Part shown: positions 32,043 to 38,780 of the stretch, piece after piece
Layout: each line of letters starts with the position of its first letter
Position numbering within the stretch: position 1 is the stretch's first letter
Assembly: GCA_910587835.1 (NCBI GenBank)
Contig: CAJUNQ010000012.1
Location: forward strand, 1 to 40,364
DNA from: an uncultured Oscillospiraceae bacterium
GTDB taxonomy: Bacteria; Bacillota; Clostridia; Oscillospirales; Acutalibacteraceae
Length of the DNA: 40,364 nt
Direction of reading: 5' to 3'
Translations under genes and position numbers: made by a program
The notes under the pieces: model-generated
The model's database searches: none
What the model saw: only the letters and a program-made list of their open reading frames with translations
Told to the model about the DNA's origin: nothing

Positions 32043-32942
32043 CTATTTCAAATCCTTGCGCCGGAACAGCAGGATTCCCGCGCCGGTAAATACCAGGCTC
32101 ATGGCCAGGGCGTAGCACGTCAGCTGCCAGTATGGGGTTTGGGGCTTGGAGCCGTCCGGCTCCTCATGGCCGTCCTCCAAAATCTCCACCAGCTGCCCCC
32201 CGGGCTGGATGTTGTTCACGGTGCGCAGAAAGCTGCGCATGGGCTCCTTCACATACGAGGGGTTGGGCACCCGGGGGATGTCCTCCGGCTTGATGGGATT
32301 GCCGTCCTTGTCCAAATACTGGGTGGTTACGGTGCCGTCCTCGTTGGTGGTGAAGCTCACCCCGCCGTAGTCGTCCACCATCTCCGGGCCGGCCAGTCGA
32401 GCGTTGACCATCTGGGCGGCCAGGACCAGTCCAACGCCCAGCAGGGCGCAGTACAGCAGCACGGAGCGGTTGGTAATCATCGTGGCAAGCAGGGTGAAGA
32501 TTGCCGTAAGGGACAGAAACACCAGAAGCAGTATTCCCAGCTTGATTAAGAACGCCTGGGGCCGGGAGAGGCCCCCCAAAAGGGGGAAGCCCACCAGCAG
32601 GTAGATAATCTCATAGGCGGCGATATAGATCGCGCCTGTCGCGCAGTTGGTGATCAGGTTGGAGAGATATATCCTGGCGCGGGTGTGGCCCACGGTGAGC
32701 TTGTTGCGGATGGTGCCGTCGTGGTAATCGGTGTTGATGAACAGGGCTCCCAGGGCAGGCAGCAAAATAAACAGTAAAATGGCGGACTGAAAGACGCCAT
32801 CATCCAGCTCCCCGGCCAGCCGTTTCATTTTGTTGATGTCCACCACCATGTACACCGCCATGGCGGCCATCATGAACAGGCCAAGCCAGAACCGCTTGGA
32901 GCGGAACATGGCGTAAAGGTTGGCGGAAAGCAGCTTACGCAT
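32043..32942 (-). CDS. ABC-2 type permease (first of pair)
   Basis: The 299 residues with about six membrane segments, paralogous over its full length to the next gene. It shares 'ANLYAMFRSKRFWL', 'FINTDYHDGTIRNKLTVG', the large outer loop ('TTNEDGTVTTQYLDKDGNPI', 'NNIQPGGQLVEILEDGH') and the terminal 'LLFRRKDLK'. Its start overlaps the ATPase gene by 8 bases, so the ATPase and both permeases are coupled and presumably form a heterodimeric exporter. Confidence 0.9.
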   Translation of the reverse strand: MRKLLSANLYAMFRSKRFWLGLFMMAAMAVYMVVDINKMKRLAGELDDGVFQSAILLFILLPALGALFINTDYHDGTIRNKLTVGHTRARIYLSNLITNCATGAIYIAAYEIIYLLVGFPLLGGLSRPQAFLIKLGILLLVFLSLTAIFTLLATMITNRSVLLYCALLGVGLVLAAQMVNARLAGPEMVDDYGGVSFTTNEDGTVTTQYLDKDGNPIKPEDIPRVPNPSYVKEPMRSFLRTVNNIQPGGQLVEILEDGHEEPDGSKPQTPYWQLTCYALAMSLVFTGAGILLFRRKDLK

Positions 32943-33861
32943 GGCCCTCGCCCCCTTTGCCGGCGCCTACCAGGCTGAGGAAGTAGCTCTCCAGGCTCTC
33001 ATCGTGGTTCTGGATGTTGTAGACCTCGCAGCCCCGCTGGGTGAGGGCGTTGACCAGCTTGCTTACATTGACGGCGTCGTAGACGTCGATCTGCTTGCCG
33101 TCGAGAATTTTGTATTCCAGCTCCATCCCGTCCAGCACCAGGGCGGCGGTTTGGGTGCTGCTCACATCGGCCCGCACACACTTGCGGCAGGTGGCCTCCA
33201 GCTCTTCGGCGCTGATTTGCCGGAGCATGACGCCCCTGTCGATAAAGCCGTAGTGGGTGGCCAGCTTGTGGAGCTCCTCGAGAATGTGGCTGGAAATGAG
33301 CACGGTAATGCTGCGCTCCCGGTTGAGCTTGAGGATGAGCTCCCGGATCTCCACAATGCCCTGGGGGTCCAGGCCGTTGACAGGCTCGTCCAGCACCAAA
33401 AAGTCCGGGTCTCCGCACAGGGCCACAGCAATGCCCAGCCGCTGGCGCATACCGAGAGAGAAGTTTCTCGCCTTCTTCCTGCCTGTGCCGCTCAGGCCCA
33501 CCAGGTCCAGAAGCTCGGGGACGCAGGAGAAGTCGGGCAGGCCCAGTATGCGGCATTGCTGCTTCAGGTTGTTTTCGGCGGTCATGTCCAGGCTGATGGA
33601 GGGGGTCTCGATGACCGCGCCCATGCGGCGGCGGGAGCGGTTGATGTCGGGGCTCTCGTTATTCACGCCGTAGAGGCTGTAGGCGCCGTAGGAGGGAGTT
33701 TGCAGGCCGCAGACGAGCCGCAGCAGGGTGGTTTTGCCCGCGCCGTTTTTGCCCACCAGGCCGTAGACCGCGCCTTTGGGGACAGCGATGTTGAAGTTTT
33801 CCAGCGCGGTGAAGCGGCGGTATTTTTTGCCCAGGGCGTTGGTTTGCAGAACGTATTCCAT
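32935..33861 (-). CDS. ABC transporter ATP-binding protein (BcrA type)
   Basis: The 308 residues: Walker A 'GLVGKNGAGKTTLLRLVCGL', Q-loop region, signature 'NFSLGMRQRLGIAVAL', Walker B 'FLVLDEPVNGLDP' and H-loop 'LISSHILEEL', then a C-terminal extension of about 90 residues as in BcrA/lantibiotic-immunity ATPases. The ATG at 33861 has AAAGGA upstream; an in-frame extension to 33993 would run through the promoter and is rejected. Preceded by a -10 box and a four-repeat array likely read by the neighbouring response regulator. Confidence 0.94.
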   Translation of the reverse strand: MEYVLQTNALGKKYRRFTALENFNIAVPKGAVYGLVGKNGAGKTTLLRLVCGLQTPSYGAYSLYGVNNESPDINRSRRRMGAVIETPSISLDMTAENNLKQQCRILGLPDFSCVPELLDLVGLSGTGRKKARNFSLGMRQRLGIAVALCGDPDFLVLDEPVNGLDPQGIVEIRELILKLNRERSITVLISSHILEELHKLATHYGFIDRGVMLRQISAEELEATCRKCVRADVSSTQTAALVLDGMELEYKILDGKQIDVYDAVNVSKLVNALTQRGCEVYNIQNHDESLESYFLSLVGAGKGGEGHA

Positions 33862-33892
33862 AGTCACGCATCCTTTCTGTTGGGATGAGGAC

Positions 33893-33949
33893 AGTATACA
33901 ACAAAAAGGTAAAGAAAGCGGTAAAGGAAAGGGTAAAGAAATCGTAAAG
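33893..33949 (-). promoter_or_regulatory. ABC operon promoter with four direct repeats
   Basis: On the minus strand a TATACT box (33893-33898) lacks a good -35 (CCGCTT at 33916-33921). In its place are four copies of the hexamer CTTTAC, seen on the plus strand as GTAAAG at 33909, 33921, 33933 and 33944, spaced 12, 12 and 11 bp. One helical turn between repeats is the pattern bound by OmpR/PhoB-type regulators, and such a regulator gene ends 5 bases away. An activated promoter is the natural reading. Confidence 0.7.
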
Positions 33950-33953
33950 ATTT

Positions 33954-34619
33954 TTACTGGTCCGGCTCCGCCATTTTGAAGCCAATGCCCCACACTGCCT
34001 CTACATACTCCCTTTCCCCTGCCGTGCGCAGCTTGCGCCGGAGATTGCTCACATGCATTTTCAGGGAGCTCTCGGTGCCGTCCGGGGTGTCTTGGGCAAT
34101 CCGGTCCAGCAGCTGGGACTTGGTGACCACCTGGGTGGGCCGGCGCAGCAGCTGGCGGAGAATGGCGTACTCTGTGGGGGTCAGGCGCACCTGCTCCTCC
34201 CCGATCCAGGCGCAGCGGGCGGCGCTGTCCAGGGTCAGGCCGCCCCAGGTGAGCCGGTGCCGGTCCCGCTGGGGGCTCTCTCGCAGCCGCACCGCCACCC
34301 GGGCCAGCAGCTCACGGGAGTGGAAGGGCTTGGTGACGTAGTCCGCCGCGCCCCCCAGCAGCAGGTCTACCTTGCTGTCCAGCCCGGCTTTGGCGCTGAG
34401 GACGATGACCGGCGCGTCGATGTGGGGCAGCAGCTCCTCGCCGGTGAGGCCGGGGAGCATCAGGTCCAGCAGCACCAGGTCCGGAGGGGACTCCTCCAAG
34501 CGCAGGAGGGCCTCGGTGCCGGAGTAGGCCCGGGCTACCTGGTAGCCCTGCTGGCTCAGCAGCTCCTCCAGCAGGTTGCCGATGTGCTGGTCGTCGTCTA
34601 CCACCAGTATTTTGTACAA
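33954..34619 (-). CDS. OmpR/PhoB-family response regulator
   Basis: The 221 residues: a receiver domain with the acidic pair in 'VVDDDQH', phospho-acceptor Asp 52 in 'LVLLDLMLPG' and the conserved Lys in 'YVTKPF', then a winged-helix DNA-binding domain ('VRLTPTEYAILRQLLRRP', 'LKMHVSNLRRKL'). The start is TTG at 34619, chosen because AAGGAGG lies 7 bases before it and no ATG fits the receiver fold. It probably pairs with the kinase at 30144-31052 and controls the ABC genes through the adjacent repeat array. Confidence 0.94.
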   Translation of the reverse strand: MYKILVVDDDQHIGNLLEELLSQQGYQVARAYSGTEALLRLEESPPDLVLLDLMLPGLTGEELLPHIDAPVIVLSAKAGLDSKVDLLLGGAADYVTKPFHSRELLARVAVRLRESPQRDRHRLTWGGLTLDSAARCAWIGEEQVRLTPTEYAILRQLLRRPTQVVTKSQLLDRIAQDTPDGTESSLKMHVSNLRRKLRTAGEREYVEAVWGIGFKMAEPDQ

Positions 34620-34681
34620 CTTGCCGCCTCCTTTCGGGTATGGGCCGGAGTCTGTTTTGAAAGCACCGCTCTGACAGGGTG

Positions 34682-35728
34682 TCAGCCCAGGGCTGTCAAC
34701 AGCTGGCCGCGGGTGAGGGGATGGATGAAGCTCTCGCCAATGTCTTTGATGAGGATGAACCGAAGGCTGTCGCCGTCGCTTTTTTTGTCCAGGGCCGTGG
34801 CCTCCACAATCTCCTGGGGGGAGAAGCCGGACTCTGTCGGCAGGCCGTATTGGGCCAGCACCCGGGCAATGCGGTCTTCTGTGCCTGGGGCGGTGAGGCC
34901 CAGCCTCTCCCCTGCCCGGCAGGCCAGGACCATGCCCATGCCCACCGCCTCCCCGTGGGAGAGGCCCTGGAAGCTGTGGAGCTTTTCCAGGGCATGGCCG
35001 CAGGTGTGGCCGAAATTCAGAATCATCCGCCGGCCGGTGTCATGGGCGTCGGCCTCTACAAAGTCCCGCTTGATGGACACGGAGCGGGCTACCATCTGTT
35101 CCATGTCCTCCAGGGCCGCGCCCTGCTCGAATGCTGTGAACAGCGTCTGGTCGGCAATGCAGCCGTGCTTGATGACCTCCCCCAGGCCGTCGTTGAAAAA
35201 GTGTTGGGGCAGGCTGCGGAGGGCTTCCGGGTCGGCGAGCACGGCCAGGGGCTGGTGGAAGGCTCCCACCAGGTTTTTGCCAAAGGGCAGGTCCACCCCG
35301 GTTTTGCCCCCCACGCTGGCGTCCGCCTGGGACACCAGGCTGGTGGGGAGCTGTATAAAGTCCATGCCCCGCAGGAAGGTGGCTGCGGCAAAGCCGCTCA
35401 TGTCGCCGGTGACGCCGCCCCCCAGGGCAGCGATCAGGTCGGTGCGGGTAAAGCCGTTTTCGGCCAGGGCCTGGTACATGCCGCTGACGGTGGACAGCTG
35501 CTTGTGCTCCTCTCCGGCGGGGAACATGTGGCGGACCACGGGGAAGCCGGCTGCCTGTAGGGAGGCCGCTACCCTGTCGCCGTAAAGGGGCATGACATGG
35601 GCGTCGCTGATGAGCATGACCTTGGCGCCGGGCTTTTTCAGGGGGCGGATGAGCTCGCCCACCCGGTTCAGCAAGCCGTTTTCTACGGTGACGGTGTAGG
35701 GGCGGTGGGTTTTTACTTCTATTTTCAT
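34682..35728 (-). CDS. aroB: 3-dehydroquinate synthase
   Basis: Converts DAHP to 3-dehydroquinate, the second shikimate step. The 348 residues show the NAD-binding 'ALGGGVTGDMSGFAAATFLRG', 'VDLPFGKNLVGAFHQP', 'EVIKHG' and the metal-binding His in 'LNFGHTCGHALEK'. The ATG at 35728 has GGAGG 7 bases upstream; the frame runs on to 35875 through the GGA-loop repeat, but that part is not gene. It lies downstream of tyrA on the same strand with the repeat between them. Confidence 0.96.
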   Translation of the reverse strand: MKIEVKTHRPYTVTVENGLLNRVGELIRPLKKPGAKVMLISDAHVMPLYGDRVAASLQAAGFPVVRHMFPAGEEHKQLSTVSGMYQALAENGFTRTDLIAALGGGVTGDMSGFAAATFLRGMDFIQLPTSLVSQADASVGGKTGVDLPFGKNLVGAFHQPLAVLADPEALRSLPQHFFNDGLGEVIKHGCIADQTLFTAFEQGAALEDMEQMVARSVSIKRDFVEADAHDTGRRMILNFGHTCGHALEKLHSFQGLSHGEAVGMGMVLACRAGERLGLTAPGTEDRIARVLAQYGLPTESGFSPQEIVEATALDKKSDGDSLRFILIKDIGESFIHPLTRGQLLTALG

Positions 35729-35796
35729 GGGAGTACCTCCAAAAGTGTGGGCTGTGGGGAGAGCGGGGGCTTGTCTGCTGGCGGGCGGGGAGGGAA

Positions 35797-35897
35797 GCTC
35801 AGCGAGCGCGGACGCGCGGGGTTTGCGCGGGCGCGGAAGGTTTGCGGAGCAAAGCTTCCTCCCCTTGCGGAGCAAGGGGGCGAGCGGCCTGTTTGCG
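35797..35897 (+). repeat. GGA-loop hairpin repeat, copy 5
   Basis: Same core as copies 1 and 2: GGAAGGTTTGC-GGA-GCAAAGCTTCC and CCCCTTGC-GGA-GCAAGGGG, then GGGCGAGCGGCCTGTTT. It sits in the tyrA-aroB gap, beginning 69 bases upstream of aroB and ending 12 bases after the tyrA stop. All five copies have the same plus-strand orientation, although here the flanking genes are on the minus strand. Confidence 0.85.
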
Positions 35898-35908
35898 GGG
35901 GCGCGCCT

Positions 35909-36739
35909 TTATCCCACCTGCCGTTTGATCTGGGCGGCGGTGCGCAGCAGCGAGCGGAGCTCCTCCTGGTCCCGGCGGTCCACCGCGTCCCGCAGTCTGG
36001 AAAGATTGGCGATCAGCTGGTCCAGCTCCTGGGTCAGGGCCTTCTGGTTGTCCAGAAACAGACGGCTCCACAGGGCGTCGTTGATGTTCGCCACCCGGGA
36101 CACGTCCCGGTAGCTGCCGGCGGAAAAGCCCTGGTGCTCCGGGCAGCGGGGGCTCATGACGTAGGCGCAGGCCAGGGCGTGAGGCAGCTGGGAGGTAAAG
36201 GCAATCATCTGGTCGTGGCGGGCCGGGGTGGTGCGCACTACCCGGCCAAAGCCCATCTCCTCCGCCCGCTCCCGCACCAGGACCATGGCCCAGTCCGGCG
36301 CGCCGGTGTCTACCAGAATGTAGGAGGCCCCTACGAAGATGCTGGGGTCGCTGGCAGCAAAGCCGCTGCGCTCTTTGCCTGCCATGGGGTGGCCGGCCAC
36401 AAAGGTATATTGCCCCGGCAGCGCCGCCATAGCCGCGCAGAGCTCCTCTTTTACCCCGCAGGCGTCGGTGAGCACAGAGCCCGCCTTCAGCAGGGGCCCA
36501 TACTCCCGGGCAAAGGCCAGAGCTCCCTCCGGGTACACGCACAGGTACACCAGGTCGGCGGTTTTCAGGTCGTCACGGCCAGCCTTGCCGTCAATGGCCC
36601 CGCAGGAACAGGCGTCCAGCAGGGCGTCCTCGTCCTGGTCCATTCCCAGAACCTGGTGGCTGGTGTTCTGCTTGAGGGCCTTGGCCATGGAGCCCCCGAT
36701 CAGGCCCAGTCCCACGATGACGATTTTCAGAGGCTTCAT
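35909..36739 (-). CDS. tyrA: prephenate dehydrogenase
   Basis: Oxidative decarboxylation of prephenate to 4-hydroxyphenylpyruvate for tyrosine. The 276 residues: Rossmann motif 'IVIVGLGLIGGSMAKALKQ', 'LTDACGVKEEL', the catalytic His in 'FVAGHPMAGKERSGF' and 'SQLPHALACAYV'. It lacks the C-terminal ACT domain found in longer TyrA proteins. Its start overlaps the aroF stop by ATGA. Confidence 0.94.
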   Translation of the reverse strand: MKPLKIVIVGLGLIGGSMAKALKQNTSHQVLGMDQDEDALLDACSCGAIDGKAGRDDLKTADLVYLCVYPEGALAFAREYGPLLKAGSVLTDACGVKEELCAAMAALPGQYTFVAGHPMAGKERSGFAASDPSIFVGASYILVDTGAPDWAMVLVRERAEEMGFGRVVRTTPARHDQMIAFTSQLPHALACAYVMSPRCPEHQGFSAGSYRDVSRVANINDALWSRLFLDNQKALTQELDQLIANLSRLRDAVDRRDQEELRSLLRTAAQIKRQVG

Positions 36740-37749
36740 AGGCCCTGCACCGTGCGGAACACCTGGGACACTTTTTTAGCCAGGGTCTCGAACTGGGCGG
36801 GCGTGATGGACTGGGCGCCGTCGCACAGGGCATGGGGCGGGTCGTTGTGGACCTCGATGATGAGGCCGTCGGCCCCCACTGCCGCCGCCGCAATGGCCAG
36901 GGGCTCGATGAGCCAGCTGACGCCGCTGGCGTGGCTGGGGTCCACAATGACAGGCAGGTGGGACAGCCGTTTGAGCACCGGCACCGCGGAGATGTCCAGA
37001 GTGTTGCGGGTCATGGTCTCATAGGTGCGGATGCCCCGCTCGCAGAGAATGACCTGCTGGTTGCCCTCGGCCATGATGTATTCAGCGCTCATAAGCAGCT
37101 CCTCGATGGTGTTGGCCAGGCCCCGCTTGAGCAGAATGGGCTTTTGGAGCTTGCCCAGCTGCTTGAGCAGCTCGAAGTTCTGCATATTTCGGGCTCCTAC
37201 CTGAATGACGTCGACATTGTCGAACAGGGGCAGGTGCTCGATGCTCATGATCTCGGTGACAATGGGCAGGCCGGTCTTCTTTTTGGCCTGGGACAGAAGC
37301 TGCAGGCCCTCGGCCTTCATGCCCTGAAAGGCGTAGGGAGAGGTGCGGGGCTTGAAGGCTCCGCCCCGAAGGAACGCGGCCCCGCTGGCCTTGACGCTTT
37401 CGGCCACAGAGCAGATCTGGGCCTCGCTCTCTACAGAGCAGGGGCCGGCAATGAGGGCCAGGGCTCCCCCGCCGATCTGCTGGCCGCCGGGGAGGGTGAT
37501 GACCGTGTCCTCGGGATGGAACTTGCGGTTGGCCTTTTTGTAGGGCTCCTGCACCCGGCGGACAGACTCCACCACGTCCTGGGCGGCGATGTATTCGTCG
37601 TCTACGGCGGTAGTGTCGCCCAGCAGGCCCAGCACGGTGCTGTGGGCGCCTACCCAGGTGTTGACGGTCACATCATAGGAGCTGATGAGCTTTTGGATGA
37701 AATGGTCGATTTTCTCTTGGTTCTGCTGGGGCTTCAGTACAATGATCAT
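36736..37749 (-). CDS. aroF: DAHP synthase, type I-beta with N-terminal regulatory domain
   Basis: 3-deoxy-7-phosphoheptulonate synthase, the entry enzyme of the aromatic pathway. The 337 residues: a ferredoxin-like regulatory domain at about 1-70 ('MIIVLKPQQNQEKIDHFIQKL'), as in Thermotoga-type enzymes that are inhibited by Tyr or Phe, then the TIM barrel with 'LIAGPCSVES', 'RGGAFKPRTSPYAFQG', 'QVGARNMQNF', 'PILLKRGL' and 'VIVDPSHASG'. AAGGA lies 8 bases before the ATG. Expression is probably attenuated by the leader peptide and terminator just upstream. It is coupled to tyrA. Confidence 0.96.
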   Translation of the reverse strand: MIIVLKPQQNQEKIDHFIQKLISSYDVTVNTWVGAHSTVLGLLGDTTAVDDEYIAAQDVVESVRRVQEPYKKANRKFHPEDTVITLPGGQQIGGGALALIAGPCSVESEAQICSVAESVKASGAAFLRGGAFKPRTSPYAFQGMKAEGLQLLSQAKKKTGLPIVTEIMSIEHLPLFDNVDVIQVGARNMQNFELLKQLGKLQKPILLKRGLANTIEELLMSAEYIMAEGNQQVILCERGIRTYETMTRNTLDISAVPVLKRLSHLPVIVDPSHASGVSWLIEPLAIAAAAVGADGLIIEVHNDPPHALCDGAQSITPAQFETLAKKVSQVFRTVQGL

Positions 37750-37807
37750 GGGAATTTTCCTTTCTGTATCTCAGGATTTCCGCGCCGGCTCCGCTGGGAA
37801 AGGGCAC

Positions 37808-37833
37808 AAAAAAGCGGAGCTCCACGGCTCCGC
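37808..37833 (-). terminator. leader terminator (attenuator) before aroF
   Basis: On the minus strand, GCGGAGC and GCTCCGC (37827-37833 and 37814-37820) pair across a 6-base loop and are followed by T6 (37808-37813). It lies 59 bases before the aroF ATG and 43 bases after the leader peptide stop, in the position of an attenuator. Confidence 0.75.
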
Positions 37834-37875
37834 GCAAGGCCCGGGATCTTCCTCGGGCAGACCCTTCCCCGCCGG

Positions 37876-38004
37876 TCAGGCACAGCCTGACCCGGGGGCA
37901 GAGGCATGACGGCCGCCGGTGAAATTTCTCCACGCCAAATAAGCCTGCTTGATAAATCGCAGGCTGAAGCAGATGGTATACTGCCGGGGACAAGTGGGGT
38001 TCAT
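37876..38004 (-). CDS. aromatic-rich leader peptide of aroF
   Basis: A 42-residue frame with a strong ribosome site (GAGGAG, 7 bases before the ATG at 38004). It contains six aromatic residues (Y9, F13, F17, Y22, W25, F28) within 20 positions. A GTCAGGC/GCCTGAC hairpin overlaps its end, and an intrinsic terminator follows before aroF. It has no signal peptide or known domain. The arrangement fits ribosome-mediated attenuation sensing aromatic amino acids or charged tRNAs. The aromatic codons are spread rather than consecutive, so peptide-dependent arrest is an alternative. Translation is inferred, not shown. Confidence 0.65.
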   Translation of the reverse strand: MNPTCPRQYTICFSLRFIKQAYLAWRNFTGGRHASAPGSGCA

Positions 38005-38030
38005 AGGACGGCTCCTCTGTTCTCTTTCTG

Positions 38031-38213
38031 GGGCTTGTTTGAAAAATCGAAACCGCCGTCTTTTTACCCAGAAGCAATCATCTTCTGCGTGGAAAATCCT
38101 CGTAATACGCAAGTATTGGCGTAGTTAGCGTAGCTAACTACAGCGGTTCTTCTCCTTGAAGCTGACCGCTTCTGGTCAAAATTCCGTCATTTCTTCTATT
38201 TTCAAACAAGCCC
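38031..38213. mobile_element. 183-bp MITE-like element in the aroF leader
   Basis: Perfect 15-bp terminal inverted repeats, GGGCTTGTTTGAAAA (38031-38045) and its complement at 38199-38213. An internal 9-bp palindrome GTAGTTAGC-GTA-GCTAACTAC (near 38120-38140) is absent from the copy at 40228. There is no coding capacity. It lies between the aroF-tyrA promoter and the leader peptide, so it is part of the transcript. Confidence 0.8.
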
Positions 38214-38228
38214 TACTGGTCTGGTGCC

Positions 38229-38257
38229 ATTTTACCGCATTTTGTCCTGAATGTCAA
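38229..38257 (-). promoter_or_regulatory. promoter for the aroF-tyrA unit
   Basis: On the minus strand a perfect TTGACA (38252-38257), 17-base spacer and TAAAAT (38229-38234), located at the very end of aroK. It would start transcription near 38222 and give a leader of over 450 bases, including the inserted element, the leader peptide and the attenuator. Confidence 0.75.
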
Positions 38258-38780
38258 GCCCCAGCACCACATCGGCCACCCGGCGGGCCACTGTCACCGG
38301 GGGCGCGCCCGCGTCAATGGTCAGGTCCGCCGCAGCCCGGTAAAGGGGGGCGCGCTGGCGGAACAGCTCCTCAATCACCCGGCGGCGGTCCGGCACCTGA
38401 AGCAGAGGGCGGCGTTTGTCGTTTTTCAGCCGCTCCTGCAGGGCCGGCAGAGGGGCGTCCAGAAAGAGGATGGCCCCCCCCTGCCTGTGGAAGGCCCGGA
38501 CGTTTTCCTCCCGCAGCACCGTGCCCCCGCCGCTGGCGATAACCAGCCCGGGGAGCCCGGCGGTCTCCTCTACGGCCCGGGCCTCCCGCTGGCGGAAGCC
38601 CTCTTCTCCGAACCGGGCGAAAATCTCCGACACGGTCAGGCCCTCCTTCTGCTCAATGTACTGGTCCAGGTCGCAGAACTCCCGGTTCAGCAGCCGGGCG
38701 GCCCGCCGGCCCACACTGGTTTTGCCGCAGCCCATGAAGCCGCACAGAATCAGATTGCCCTTGCCCAGTTGCTTTTTCAT
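38232..38780 (-). CDS. aroK: shikimate kinase
   Basis: Phosphorylates shikimate at the 3-hydroxyl. The 182 residues: Walker A 'LCGFMGCGKTSVGRRAARLL', the shikimate-binding Asp in 'FCDLDQYIEQKEG', 'FGEEGFRQREARAVEE', 'VIASGGGTV' and the lid Arg region 'KNDKRRPLLQ'. The ATG at 38780 overlaps the aroE stop (ATGA); a frame extension to 38900 is antisense-like and lacks family sequence. Its 3' end holds the promoter for aroF. Confidence 0.95.
   Translation of the reverse strand: MKKQLGKGNLILCGFMGCGKTSVGRRAARLLNREFCDLDQYIEQKEGLTVSEIFARFGEEGFRQREARAVEETAGLPGLVIASGGGTVLREENVRAFHRQGGAILFLDAPLPALQERLKNDKRRPLLQVPDRRRVIEELFRQRAPLYRAAADLTIDAGAPPVTVARRVADVVLGLDIQDKMR

Noticed and set aside
34682..35875. 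Longer aroB with 49 extra N-terminal residues
   Set aside because: The extension is translated from a GGA-loop repeat; the ATG at 35728 has a proper ribosome site and the family start.
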